Below are positions 1-6,989 of a stretch of DNA of 9,073 nt, in pieces (the stretch's first letter is position 1; every line of letters starts with the position of its first letter). The DNA comes from Pseudomonadota bacterium (lineage in GTDB: Bacteria > Pseudomonadota > Gammaproteobacteria > Burkholderiales > Burkholderiaceae_B). The translations under genes and the position numbers were made by a program. The stretch covers positions 1 through 9,073 of the forward strand of contig JAJYRX010000050.1 of assembly GCA_021793875.1 (NCBI GenBank), written 5' to 3'. The notes beneath the pieces are model-generated. The model was given only the letters and a program-made list of their open reading frames with translations. It had not been told where the DNA came from and made no database searches.

Positions 1-1084
1 TTGTGTAGTTGTCGTGATGTTTAACGATTATTACATTGCCGTAGCCACGCTGCTGACCTATGAACTCTATTGTGCCGTCTGCGGTTGCGTGAATAGGTGT
101 TCCGGTGGGGGCTGCGTAATCTACACCCTTGTGACCAGTCCAGTTCCCGTGTATAGGATGCTTACGCATACCAAAGGTTGAGCTAATACGCGTAAACTGT
201 ATAGCTGACCGTAGAAAAGCTCCCTTTAGGCTGCGGCCATCAAGATCGTAGTATCCACCTTTACTATCAGAAGGTTCAAACCATATTGCGTTATGGTTTT
301 TACCTTTGTTGCTAAACTCTACAGCAAGTATTCGGCCAGCTGAGCTTTCGCGTCCTTCATGGGAGTGGCTTTCATAGATAACTCTGAATGAGTCACCCTG
401 GCGTAGGTCACGCATAAAGTCAATTTTACTGCCCAGTATGTTTGCCATTTGCATGGTTATGGAGTCGGGTATACCGGCTCTGTCAGTGGCTCCGAACAGT
501 GAGCTAACTATATGACCCTCAGCTGCTTTAACCTGTACCTCTGCTGCGCTGACATGCTCTGTGGCTGTAAAGCTCCCTAAGCCATCGGGGCGTACCTCAA
601 GCCATTTTGCAACCGTTTCGCCACTTTCTGTGGTGGTTGGAGTATGGTTGTAGCGCATCCATACCAAGTTTCCTTCTTGGTCAGAAGCAGCTTGTACAGA
701 ACGACCCGGGTAAAGCTTGTATATAGATCTGGCATCTTGATTTTGGACCAGAAAGCTTTGCAGACCATCGGCATGTACGCCTAGCCTTTGTAATATTACT
801 GCTAGTGTGTCACCGCTGCGTATGTGAGTTTCAGTAATGAAAGGTGCGTTGCTTGATTCCTGTTGACCCAAAGGCTCAGGAAAAGGGTTAGGTAGTTCTA
901 GTGTGGTTCTGGCTTGATATGTAATAGGCGCGTCAGATGGTTTCACTACTGCCAAGGCGCCTGCCGTGGCAAACAGTGCTAGTGATACCATTACAACACC
1001 ATTGCGAAGTAGATGGCGGTTTTTTTGACGTGCTTTTAATAATTCCCGGTATGAGAGCTGTGTGCTTGTCCCGTTAGTATGCAT
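1..1084 (-). CDS. M23-family metallopeptidase, membrane-anchored, C-terminus cut by window edge
   Basis: Probable periplasmic peptidoglycan endopeptidase. I translated 361 codons leftward from the ATG at 1084-1082; the frame is open to the window edge. Residues 1-28 are short and basic, 29-47 form one hydrophobic segment (uncleaved anchor or signal), and about 86-130 resemble the LysM/OapA-like region of such enzymes (HIRSGDTLAVILQRLG). The catalytic domain starts near residue 300 with SSTFGMRKHPIHG, followed by the zinc-ligand motif HKGVD (His318, Asp322) and YAAPTGTPI. The last zinc ligand, in the family's HxH motif, would lie just beyond the edge, so catalytic competence cannot be confirmed. 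This ATG is the only good start: an in-frame TGA lies eight codons upstream, though no Shine-Dalgarno is obvious. The gene diverges from tyrS, a common arrangement in Burkholderiales. Family assignment is secure; the substrate bond (D,D-endopeptidase is likely) is inference. Confidence 0.92.
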   Translation of the reverse strand, partial: MHTNGTSTQLSYRELLKARQKNRHLLRNGVVMVSLALFATAGALAVVKPSDAPITYQARTTLELPNPFPEPLGQQESSNAPFITETHIRSGDTLAVILQRLGVHADGLQSFLVQNQDARSIYKLYPGRSVQAASDQEGNLVWMRYNHTPTTTESGETVAKWLEVRPDGLGSFTATEHVSAAEVQVKAAEGHIVSSLFGATDRAGIPDSITMQMANILGSKIDFMRDLRQGDSFRVIYESHSHEGRESSAGRILAVEFSNKGKNHNAIWFEPSDSKGGYYDLDGRSLKGAFLRSAIQFTRISSTFGMRKHPIHGNWTGHKGVDYAAPTGTPIHATADGTIEFIGQQRGYGNVIIVKHHDNYT

Positions 1085-1125
1085 GTGAGTAATAGCCTGG
1101 GGGTGTCAAGCAGATGGCGTAAAGG

Positions 1126-1217
1126 GTTAAAATACATTGTGGCACGCCAACTGCCGGGTGTTTTTGTTAATTAAATAGCAAGCATTAAGGCATGTTGCCT
1201 CTGTTAAAATACTTTGT
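1126..1217 (+). repeat. Pair of 15-bp direct repeats, GTTAAAATACWTTGT
   Basis: Copies lie at 1126-1140 (GTTAAAATACATTGT) and 1203-1217 (GTTAAAATACTTTGT), 14 of 15 bases identical and 77 bp apart start to start. The second copy overlaps the proposed -35 box of the tyrS promoter (1214-1219). They could be operator half-sites or chance similarity in AT-rich DNA; nothing in the sequence names a regulator. Confidence 0.45.
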
Positions 1218-1243
1218 TTAACATCTGCTTAGGTCAATATACT
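1214..1243 (+). promoter_or_regulatory. Probable sigma70-type promoter for the tyrS operon
   Basis: TTGTTT (1214-1219) and TATACT (1238-1243) are separated by 18 bp. The -10 box matches consensus at five of six positions. Transcription would start near 1250, giving a leader of about 60 nt before the tyrS ATG at 1312. Prediction by eye only. Confidence 0.55.
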
Positions 1244-1311
1244 ACCCTAAATTGTTAGGTTTTTCGAGCCTTTGTTACGCATTTATCCTGTATAACTTTA
1301 AAATTCATATC

Positions 1312-2541
1312 ATGTCAGATTCTTCAGCATCTTTTTCCAGTCAAGTTAAGTCCGATCTAGAAACAATTAAACGCGGTTGTGATGAGCTTCTAGTAGAAGC
1401 TGAGCTTAGTGCAAAACTGGAAAAAAGCTATGCAAGTGGGCAGCCATTGCGCATCAAGCTTGGTTTGGATCCAACTGCTCCGGACATACACCTTGGTCAT
1501 ACTGTAGTGTTAAATAAAATGCGGCAGCTGCAAGATATGGGTCATACAGTAATTTTCCTTATTGGCGATTTCACAGCACTTATAGGTGACCCTAGTGGGC
1601 GCAACACAACACGACCGCCGCTCACTGCAGAACAAATACAGGAAAATGCCAAAACATATTACGAACAGGCTAGTATGGTACTGGATCCTTCAAAAACGGA
1701 AATACAGTACAACTCCAAATGGTGCGATCAACTTGGCACTAGAGGGTTAATACAGTTGGCTTCTCGTTACACCGTTGCGCAAATAATTGAGCGTGACGAC
1801 TTCACACGTCGCTTTAGTGCTGGCCAGCCTATATCCATACACGAGTTTATATACCCGCTTTTGCAAGGGTACGATTCTGTAGAGCTGAAAGCCGACCTAG
1901 AACTAGGTGGCACCGACCAGAAGTTTAACCTTCTGGTTGGTCGTGAATTACAGAAAGAGTATGGCCAGCAGCCACAGTGTGTTCTGACCATGCCTTTATT
2001 AGAAGGCACTGATGGTCATGAAAAAATGAGCAAGTCTAAGGGTAACTACATAGGTATAACCGAAGATGCCAACTCCATGTTTGGTAAGGTTATGTCTATA
2101 TCCGATAGTCTCATGTGGCGTTATTTTGAACTGCTGTCACATAAAAGTATGCAAGAAATAAATTCTTTATTGCAACAGACAAAAGAAGGCCTTAATCCTC
2201 GAGATGTCAAAGTAATGCTTGCTCAGGAAATAGTTGCGCGTTTTCATAATAAAAAAGCTGCTGACATGGCTCTTGAGCAGTTTAATTCACAGTTTCGCGA
2301 CGGAGAGCTTCCCCAAAATATCCCAGATATAACTATAGGCGGTGCGCCGGCCCGTTTGTTAAGCGTATTAAGAGAGGCACAGCTTGTAAGCTCTGCTTCC
2401 GAAGCGCAGCGTAACGTAGAACAGGGGGGGGTTAGAGTTGATGGGGCTCGCGTAGAAGACAAGGCTTTACGTCTCGAGGCTGGAACTTACATCTTGCAGG
2501 TAGGTAAACGTAGGTTTGCTAAGGTAACATTAACGTCTTAG
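1312..2541 (+). CDS. tyrS: Tyrosyl-tRNA synthetase
   Basis: Cytoplasmic class I synthetase that charges tRNA-Tyr with tyrosine using ATP. The 409-residue protein carries the HIGH-type signature as HLGH (residues 60-63, in PDIHLGHTV), the KMSKS loop at 238-242 and a C-terminal S4-type RNA-binding domain (about 342-409). Length and motif form fit the TyrRS type of about 400 residues found in many proteobacteria. The frame is open back to a TTG at 1252, but I chose the ATG at 1312: it gives the usual N-terminus, whereas the TTG lies essentially at the predicted transcription start and would add 20 non-conserved residues. No strong Shine-Dalgarno precedes the ATG. It is the first gene of the probable operon; the next gene begins 22 bp after its stop. 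An uninterrupted run of eight G (2424-2431) encodes Gly372-Gly373 in the S4 domain. Confidence 0.97.
   Translation: MSDSSASFSSQVKSDLETIKRGCDELLVEAELSAKLEKSYASGQPLRIKLGLDPTAPDIHLGHTVVLNKMRQLQDMGHTVIFLIGDFTALIGDPSGRNTTRPPLTAEQIQENAKTYYEQASMVLDPSKTEIQYNSKWCDQLGTRGLIQLASRYTVAQIIERDDFTRRFSAGQPISIHEFIYPLLQGYDSVELKADLELGGTDQKFNLLVGRELQKEYGQQPQCVLTMPLLEGTDGHEKMSKSKGNYIGITEDANSMFGKVMSISDSLMWRYFELLSHKSMQEINSLLQQTKEGLNPRDVKVMLAQEIVARFHNKKAADMALEQFNSQFRDGELPQNIPDITIGGAPARLLSVLREAQLVSSASEAQRNVEQGGVRVDGARVEDKALRLEAGTYILQVGKRRFAKVTLTS
2424..2431 (+). repeat. Mononucleotide G8 tract inside tyrS
   Basis: Eight consecutive G span the codons CAG GGG GGG GTT (Gln-Gly-Gly-Val) in the S4 domain. The reading frame is intact on both sides (VEQGGVRVDGARV), so the tract length given is the functional one. 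Runs of this length are known slippage sites in bacteria. Confidence 0.9.
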
Positions 2542-2563
2542 CACCTGTTTAACGGAGATACTC

Positions 2564-3190
2564 ATGAAGTTAACCAGTGATTCATTCCAAGATCAGGCAA
2601 ACATACCTGAAAGCAATTCATTCTGCCGTATAGACCCAACCAGCAAGGTCGCTTTGGCCGGTAATAAAAACCCTCATCTTGAGTGGTCAGGAGCGCCTGA
2701 AGGGACAAAGTCTTTTGTGGTAATCTGCCATGATCCGGATGTCCCTAGCAAGCCAGACGATGTCAATCAGGAAGGTCGTGAAATACCATCAGACTTACCG
2801 CGCACAACCTTTTATCATTGGGTGCTTATAGACTTACCAGCATCATGTACATCTATAGATGAAGGTGCTTACTCAGATGGTATTACCCCACGAGGTAAAG
2901 CCGGCCCTAATTCACTGAACAATACGCGTCAGGGTCTTAATGATTACACTGGCTGGTTTGCCTCAGATCGTGATATGAACGGTGATTACTTTGGCTATGA
3001 TGGCCCATGCCCACCATGGAACGACTCAATTGTTCATCGCTATGTATTTACGGTTTATGCCCTCGATATAGACAAAGTGCCAGTATCCGGTAAGTTTACT
3101 GGCGCACAAGTTTTAGAAGCAATTCAAGGGCATATTCTTGCTCAAGATTCAATAACGGGTTTGTGTACATTAAACCCTCGTTTAGTTTAA
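2564..3190 (+). CDS. YbhB/YbcL-family protein (PEBP / Raf-kinase-inhibitor-like)
   Basis: 208-residue member of the phosphatidylethanolamine-binding protein fold. Family marks visible in order: NPHLEW (36-41), the DPD..P motif as DPDVP (57-61), HWV (85-87) and the PEBP core GPCPP..DSIVHRY (147-160), which line the anion-binding pocket in this family. It is longer than E. coli YbhB or YbcL (roughly 160-185 residues). The extra length sits mainly between DPDVP and HWV and in the stretch before GPCPP (about 108-144), which matches longer PEBP proteins I recall from Betaproteobacteria. I see no signal peptide, so it is likely cytoplasmic. The start is supported by GGAG at 2554-2557, six bases before the ATG. 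It lies 22 bp after tyrS and 31 bp before glyA. Biochemical role unknown; bacterial members are poorly characterised. Confidence 0.9.
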   Translation: MKLTSDSFQDQANIPESNSFCRIDPTSKVALAGNKNPHLEWSGAPEGTKSFVVICHDPDVPSKPDDVNQEGREIPSDLPRTTFYHWVLIDLPASCTSIDEGAYSDGITPRGKAGPNSLNNTRQGLNDYTGWFASDRDMNGDYFGYDGPCPPWNDSIVHRYVFTVYALDIDKVPVSGKFTGAQVLEAIQGHILAQDSITGLCTLNPRLV

Positions 3191-3221
3191 TTTTTATTCG
3201 TCATTTACTCAGGAACGCTTC

Positions 3222-4466
3222 ATGTTTGACCGCTCACATACTCTTGATAAAGCTGATGCCGAAGTTTGGGCCGCAATCGAAAAGGAAAATCTTCGCCAAG
3301 AACAGCACATCGAGCTAATTGCATCTGAAAACTATGCTAGCCCTGCTGTTATGCAGGCACAAGGCACTCAGCTAACCAATAAATACGCTGAGGGCTACCC
3401 TGGGCGTCGTTATTATGGGGGTTGTGAGCATGTTGATGTTATAGAACAACTTGCTATAGATCGCCTAAAAAAGCTGTTTGGCGCAGAAGCCGCAAACGTG
3501 CAGCCAAACTCGGGCTCGCAAGCTAACCAGGGTGTATATATGGCGGTCCTTAAGCCAGGTGATACCGTTTTAGGTATGAGCCTTGCTGAAGGTGGCCATC
3601 TTACACACGGTTCTCCGGTTAATGCTTCAGGCAAACTCTATAACTTTGTCTCATATGGTCTTGATCAAAATGAAGCCATTGACTACGACGCAATTGAAGA
3701 ACTGGCTAAAAAGCACAAACCCAAGCTTGTTGTGGGCGGAGCGTCAGCATATGCGTTGCATATAGACTTTGAGCGTATGGCGCGAATAGCGCACGATAAT
3801 GGCGCTCTGTTTATGGTTGACATCGCTCACTACGCCGGATTAGTAGCTGGGGGTGTGTACCCTAACCCCGTACCTCATGCTGACTTTGTAACCTCAACCA
3901 CTCATAAGTCATTGCGTGGTCCACGAGGAGGCGTAATAATGATGAAAGCCGAGCATGAAAAAGCCATTAACTCAGCTATTTTCCCAGGTATTCAGGGCGG
4001 CCCATTAATGCATGTTATTGCTGCTAAGGCTGTAGCGTTCAAAGAAGCTCTTGATCCTTCTTTTAAAGAATACCAGACACAGGTGCTCAAGAATGCCGAT
4101 GTTTTGGCTCGCACGCTTGTTAAGCGTGGTTTGCGTATAGTCTCAGGCAGAACAGAAAGCCATGTAATGTTGGTCGATCTGCGGGCCAAGGGTATAACTG
4201 GTAAAGATGCTGAAGATGCTCTAGGACGCGCTCATATAACTGTAAACAAAAACGCCATACCTAATGATCCGGAAAGTCCTTTTGTTACAAGTGGTATAAG
4301 ACTTGGTAGCCCTGCTATGACTACAAGAGGTTTTAAAGAAGCTGAAGCAGAGCTTACCGGTAACCTTATAGCTGATGTGCTAGACAACCCTAGCGACGGG
4401 GCAAATATTGCTTCTGTTCGTGAGCGGGTTAATGCATTAACAGCCAAATTTCCAGTGTATAAGTAA
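3222..4466 (+). CDS. glyA: Serine hydroxymethyltransferase
   Basis: PLP-dependent cytoplasmic enzyme that interconverts serine plus tetrahydrofolate with glycine plus 5,10-methylene-tetrahydrofolate, the main source of one-carbon units for thymidylate, purines and methionine. The 414-residue length is standard (about 415-420). Diagnostic segments are IELIASENYAS near the N-terminus, the folate/substrate region YAEGYPGRRYYGGCE, and the PLP-lysine motif TTHKSLRGPRGG with Lys229, the same number as in the E. coli enzyme. The protein looks complete with no missing catalytic segment. AGGA at 3211-3214 lies seven bases before the ATG. Its stop is followed three bases later by the nrdR start, so the two are almost certainly co-transcribed and perhaps translationally coupled. 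I see no glycine riboswitch in the short 31-bp space upstream. Confidence 0.98.
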   Translation: MFDRSHTLDKADAEVWAAIEKENLRQEQHIELIASENYASPAVMQAQGTQLTNKYAEGYPGRRYYGGCEHVDVIEQLAIDRLKKLFGAEAANVQPNSGSQANQGVYMAVLKPGDTVLGMSLAEGGHLTHGSPVNASGKLYNFVSYGLDQNEAIDYDAIEELAKKHKPKLVVGGASAYALHIDFERMARIAHDNGALFMVDIAHYAGLVAGGVYPNPVPHADFVTSTTHKSLRGPRGGVIMMKAEHEKAINSAIFPGIQGGPLMHVIAAKAVAFKEALDPSFKEYQTQVLKNADVLARTLVKRGLRIVSGRTESHVMLVDLRAKGITGKDAEDALGRAHITVNKNAIPNDPESPFVTSGIRLGSPAMTTRGFKEAEAELTGNLIADVLDNPSDGANIASVRERVNALTAKFPVYK

Positions 4467-4469
4467 CCT

Positions 4470-4928
4470 ATGAAATGCCCGTTCTGCATGCACCCTGAAA
4501 CACAGGTACTAGACTCAAGAGTATCTGAAGAGGGCGATACTATAAGGCGTCGTCGTAGGTGCCTAGATTGCGACAGGCGCTTTACTACTTATGAGCGCAT
4601 AGACTTACAAATGCCTGCTGTGGTAAAGCGCAACGGAACAAGGTCCGAATTTAATCCTGAAAAAGTACGCAGTAGTATGGCGCTTGCGTTACGTAAACGT
4701 CAGGTTAATACTGAAGATGTAGACGCCGCGGTAGCACGTATACAGCAAAAGGTGCTTCATAGCGGGCAGCGCGAGGTTCAGTCGCGTTATATAGGCGAAC
4801 TGGTAATGAATGAGCTAATGAAGCTTGATCAGGTAGCCTATATACGCTTTTCTTCGGTATATAAAAGCTTCGAAGATATAGGCGAATTCATTAATGCAAT
4901 CCAAGAAATGCAAAATCCTAAAGAGTAG
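4470..4928 (+). CDS. nrdR: Transcriptional repressor NrdR
   Basis: Zinc- and nucleotide-binding repressor of ribonucleotide reductase genes; it senses ATP/dATP and binds paired NrdR boxes. The 152-residue length is typical. The N-terminal zinc ribbon shows Cys3, Cys6, Cys31 and Cys34 (CPFC ... CLDC) with the basic segment RRRRR between them and RFTTYER after it. The ATP-cone domain follows at about 49-139 (VVKRNGTRSEFNPEKV ... VAYIRFSSVYKSF). MKCPFC is the canonical start of the family. It begins three bases after the glyA stop, so its ribosome site lies inside the end of glyA and is weak, pointing to coupled translation. glyA-nrdR-ribD linkage is common in Betaproteobacteria. I saw no NrdR-box pair in the window, so its targets are elsewhere. 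Confidence 0.97.
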   Translation: MKCPFCMHPETQVLDSRVSEEGDTIRRRRRCLDCDRRFTTYERIDLQMPAVVKRNGTRSEFNPEKVRSSMALALRKRQVNTEDVDAAVARIQQKVLHSGQREVQSRYIGELVMNELMKLDQVAYIRFSSVYKSFEDIGEFINAIQEMQNPKE

Positions 4929-4939
4929 AGTGCAATAAC

Positions 4940-6082
4940 GTGAATGACGCAGATTTGTACTGGATGGGTCAGGCTTTTGCCATGGCACAGACAGCTCTCT
5001 ACAGCACTGCTCCTAACCCAAGGGTAGGGTGCATAATTGTGCGTGATGGTCAGGTTTTAGGCTCTGGTGCAACTCAGGTTGCTGGCGGTGATCACGCTGA
5101 AATAGCTGCATTAAAAAATGCGCAACAATATGGGCGTGATGTATCAGGTTCAACTATGTACGTGTCACTTGAACCATGCAGCCATCATGGGCGTACCCCG
5201 CCATGCACTGATGCTATTATTGCGGCAAAGCCAGAACGGGTCGTGGTGGCTATGCTAGACCCTAACCCTAAGGTGGCAGGTAAAGGTCTTCTTGCCCTGA
5301 AAAAAGCAGGTATAAAAGTAACATTTGGGATAGGCGTAGAAAAAGCCTTGGCTATAAACCCAGGTTTTGTGTCGCGCATGGCTCGTAATAGACCTTGGGT
5401 ATGGTTGAAAATAGCTTCTTCCTTAGACGGCTATATTGCCCTACCAGATGGTGAATCAAAATGGATTACAGGTACAGCGGCTCGTGGTGATGGTCAGCAT
5501 TGGCGTGCTAGAAGCTGCGTGGTTTTAACAGGTCTTGGTACTGTGGCTGCAGACAACCCTTTGCTTAATGTTAGAGATATACAAACTCCACGACAGCCTG
5601 TTAGGGCAATTGTAGACACTTATTTAAATACACCTGAATCATCCAGAATATTTGACGGTCAGCCAGTGTGGCTGTTTACATGTAGAGAAGACACAGAAAA
5701 GGCAAAACGCCTTGCAGATCAAAATGTTGAAGTCATAGTTTTGCCTAAAAAAGGAAATCGTGTTGATTTGAACGCAGTGCTCGAGTGGATGGCTAAAAGA
5801 GACGTTAACGAAGTGCACGTAGAGGCTGGGGCGCGTTTAAGCGGTGCTTTTCTTGAGGCCGAATGTGTCGATGAGTTACTACTATACATGGCGCCAAAAA
5901 TGCTTGGCCAAGGCCTGCCTATGGCAAGCATGAACCCAGTGACTTCGTTGGCTCAGGCACAACATTTTGAATATACCGATGTCAGCCAGATAGCTGACGA
6001 TTTGCGTCTTACGCTGCGCCATGTTTCACACTGGAGCAAGCTAATAAAAACCGTTAGTTCTGCGCCCTCAGGGTTTAACTAA
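4940..6082 (+). CDS. ribD: Bifunctional riboflavin biosynthesis protein RibD
   Basis: Cytoplasmic enzyme catalysing two consecutive riboflavin steps: deamination of the pyrimidine product of GTP cyclohydrolase II, then NADPH-dependent reduction of its ribosyl side chain. The deaminase domain (about 1-145) has APNPRVGC, the zinc/proton-shuttle motif HAE (52-54) and PCSHHGRTPPC with Cys80 and Cys89. The reductase domain (about 150-370) starts at RPWVWLKIASSLDGYIAL and includes the conserved VEAGARLSGAFL segment. Both domains are intact; 380 residues is normal. The start is GTG at 4940, 11 bp after nrdR. An ATG at 4944 is out of frame and the next in-frame ATG (codon 9) would remove the conserved beginning of the deaminase helix. 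A weak AGAG at 4927-4930 is the only ribosome-site candidate. Confidence 0.96.
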   Translation: MNDADLYWMGQAFAMAQTALYSTAPNPRVGCIIVRDGQVLGSGATQVAGGDHAEIAALKNAQQYGRDVSGSTMYVSLEPCSHHGRTPPCTDAIIAAKPERVVVAMLDPNPKVAGKGLLALKKAGIKVTFGIGVEKALAINPGFVSRMARNRPWVWLKIASSLDGYIALPDGESKWITGTAARGDGQHWRARSCVVLTGLGTVAADNPLLNVRDIQTPRQPVRAIVDTYLNTPESSRIFDGQPVWLFTCREDTEKAKRLADQNVEVIVLPKKGNRVDLNAVLEWMAKRDVNEVHVEAGARLSGAFLEAECVDELLLYMAPKMLGQGLPMASMNPVTSLAQAQHFEYTDVSQIADDLRLTLRHVSHWSKLIKTVSSAPSGFN

Positions 6083-6104
6083 CAAATTTATATTGGTTTA
6101 TATA

Positions 6105-6737
6105 ATGTTTACCGGAATTGTTACCGCCGTTGGCAATATAGTTGAAGTAAAGCCCGCTGTGGAGCATAGCGCCTATGATAGCGGGGTACAGCTATTAATA
6201 CATGCCAAAGATTTTCTGCGATCAGATACAAAAGTTGGTGATTCAATAGCAATACAAGGCGCATGTATGACTGTTACAAGCATGGCGCGCAAGGGAGACA
6301 TAGATGCATTCACAGTAGATGTGTCTAGGGAAAGTTTAAATCGTACTACTGGTTTAGGCGTAACGGGTCAGGTGAACCTTGAGCACTCCATGCGTTTGGG
6401 TGATACTCTAGATGGCCATATGGTGTCTGGCCACGTTGATGGCTTGGGGGTTGTAACCAGTTTTGTTCAGGTGGGCGAGTCCTGGGAGCTTAAAATTCAG
6501 GTTCCGCCTGAATTAGCTCGTTTTATGGCGTATAAAGGATCAGTTACTGTTAACGGTGTAAGTCTTACTGTTAACAGCGTCACAGACAATGCCAATGGTT
6601 GTAAGGTAAGCATAAACCTTATACCTCATACATTGCAGGTGACTACTTTAAAAAATCTCGAGGAAGGCCAAAAAGTAAACCTTGAAGTAGACTTAATAGC
6701 AAGGTATGTTGAGCGCATGCTTCAATATGGAAAGTAG
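6105..6737 (+). CDS. ribE: Riboflavin synthase, alpha chain
   Basis: Final step of riboflavin synthesis: dismutation of two 6,7-dimethyl-8-ribityllumazine molecules to riboflavin and a pyrimidine that is recycled. The 210-residue protein has the usual two tandem lumazine-binding barrels: the N-barrel with MFTGIV (1-6) and GACMTVT (52-58), the C-barrel with SGHVDG (108-113) and GVSLTVN (151-157). I chose ATG 6105 because MFTGIV is the invariant N-terminus; the frame extends to a TTG at 6093 that would add only MVYI. No Shine-Dalgarno is visible in the AT-rich 22-bp gap after ribD, so translation may depend on coupling or an unstructured AT-rich leader. This gene is named ribC in E. coli and ribE in B. 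subtilis. It is the last protein gene of the operon. Confidence 0.96.
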   Translation: MFTGIVTAVGNIVEVKPAVEHSAYDSGVQLLIHAKDFLRSDTKVGDSIAIQGACMTVTSMARKGDIDAFTVDVSRESLNRTTGLGVTGQVNLEHSMRLGDTLDGHMVSGHVDGLGVVTSFVQVGESWELKIQVPPELARFMAYKGSVTVNGVSLTVNSVTDNANGCKVSINLIPHTLQVTTLKNLEEGQKVNLEVDLIARYVERMLQYGK

Positions 6738-6764
6738 TTTGCAGCATAATATTGTTAAATAGCT

Positions 6765-6770
6765 TATAAT
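6765..6770 (+). promoter_or_regulatory. Possible -10 element for the tRNA-Ser gene
   Basis: A perfect TATAAT lies 28 bp before the tRNA 5' end, which would place the transcription start near 6777 with a short leader. The -35 is poor: TTGCAG at 6739-6744 is 20 bp away and CAGCAT at 6742-6747 is at the ideal 17 bp but a bad match. The tRNA could also be read from the ribE transcript, since no terminator separates them. Confidence 0.45.
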
Positions 6771-6798
6771 GCTTCACTTTGTTTAGCACACATAAGTA

Positions 6799-6889
6799 GG
6801 ACAGGTGGCCGAGTGGTTGAAGGCGCACGCCTGGAAAGCGTGTATACGTTCATAGCGTATCGAGGGTTCGAATCCCTCTCTGTCCGCCA
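6799..6889 (+). tRNA. tRNA-Ser, anticodon GGA
   Basis: The 91-nt gene folds as a class II tRNA. The acceptor arm GGACAGG pairs with TCTGTCC with one G-T wobble, followed by discriminator G and an encoded CCA (6887-6889). The D arm is TGGCCGAGTGGTTGAAGGC. The anticodon stem ACGC/GCGT encloses the loop CTGGAAA, giving anticodon GGA, which reads UCC and UCU. A long variable arm (TATACG...CGTATC) and the T arm GAGGGTTCGAATCCCTC complete it. The long variable arm and discriminator G are serine-type identity marks. No duplicate of its 3' end is present nearby, so there is no sign of integration at this tRNA. Confidence 0.97.
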
Positions 6890-6924
6890 TGCTAATTATT
6901 CTTCCGCCCACTCTCATCTAAGTA

Positions 6925-6981
6925 CGCTTACTGCGTTTAACTCTTTGGCACTATGCCGAGCTAGCAAGTTGTTAGTAAGCG
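6925..6981 (+). repeat. Inverted repeat CGCTTACT ... AGTAAGCG enclosing a small hairpin
   Basis: CGCTTACT (6925-6932) and AGTAAGCG (6974-6981) are perfectly complementary over 8 bp with a 41-nt interior. The interior contains GGCA-CTA-TGCC, a 4-bp stem with a 3-nt loop. It could fold in the 3' trailer of the tRNA transcript just before the terminator-like hairpin. Function unknown. Confidence 0.4.
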
Positions 6982-6989
6982 CCCATAAA

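Larger units (their letters stand above)
1085..1311. promoter_or_regulatory. Divergent control region between the M23 gene and tyrS
   Basis: This 227-bp non-coding stretch separates two divergent genes and must carry promoters for both. It contains the tyrS promoter described separately, two near-identical 15-bp direct repeats (1126-1140 and 1203-1217), a small inverted repeat AGGCA-TGT-TGCCT (1188-1200) and a TTAATTAA palindrome near 1168. I could not identify a convincing promoter for the leftward gene: the best candidates (TTGACC at 1237-1232, TTGACA at 1109-1104, both minus strand) lack a good -10 at correct spacing. Confidence 0.6.

Noticed and set aside
577..774. 65-codon minus-strand open frame
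   Set aside because: It is a different frame inside the M23 peptidase gene, which is supported by motifs and length.
1104..1109. Perfect TTGACA on the minus strand upstream of the M23 gene
   Set aside because: At 17 bp spacing the -10 position reads ACATGC and overlaps the start codon, so it cannot serve as a normal promoter for that gene.
1252..1311. TTG start extending TyrRS by 20 residues
   Set aside because: The added segment is hydrophobic and not TyrRS-like, and the TTG coincides with the predicted transcription start. The ATG at 1312 gives a standard length.
6093..6104. TTG start for riboflavin synthase
   Set aside because: It adds only four residues before MFTGIV, which is the invariant N-terminus of the family.
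6101..6106. TATAAT just before and overlapping the ribE start codon
   Set aside because: The best upstream -35 (TTTAAC at 6074-6079) is 21 bp away, and transcription would begin inside ribE. Probably AT-rich translation-initiation sequence.
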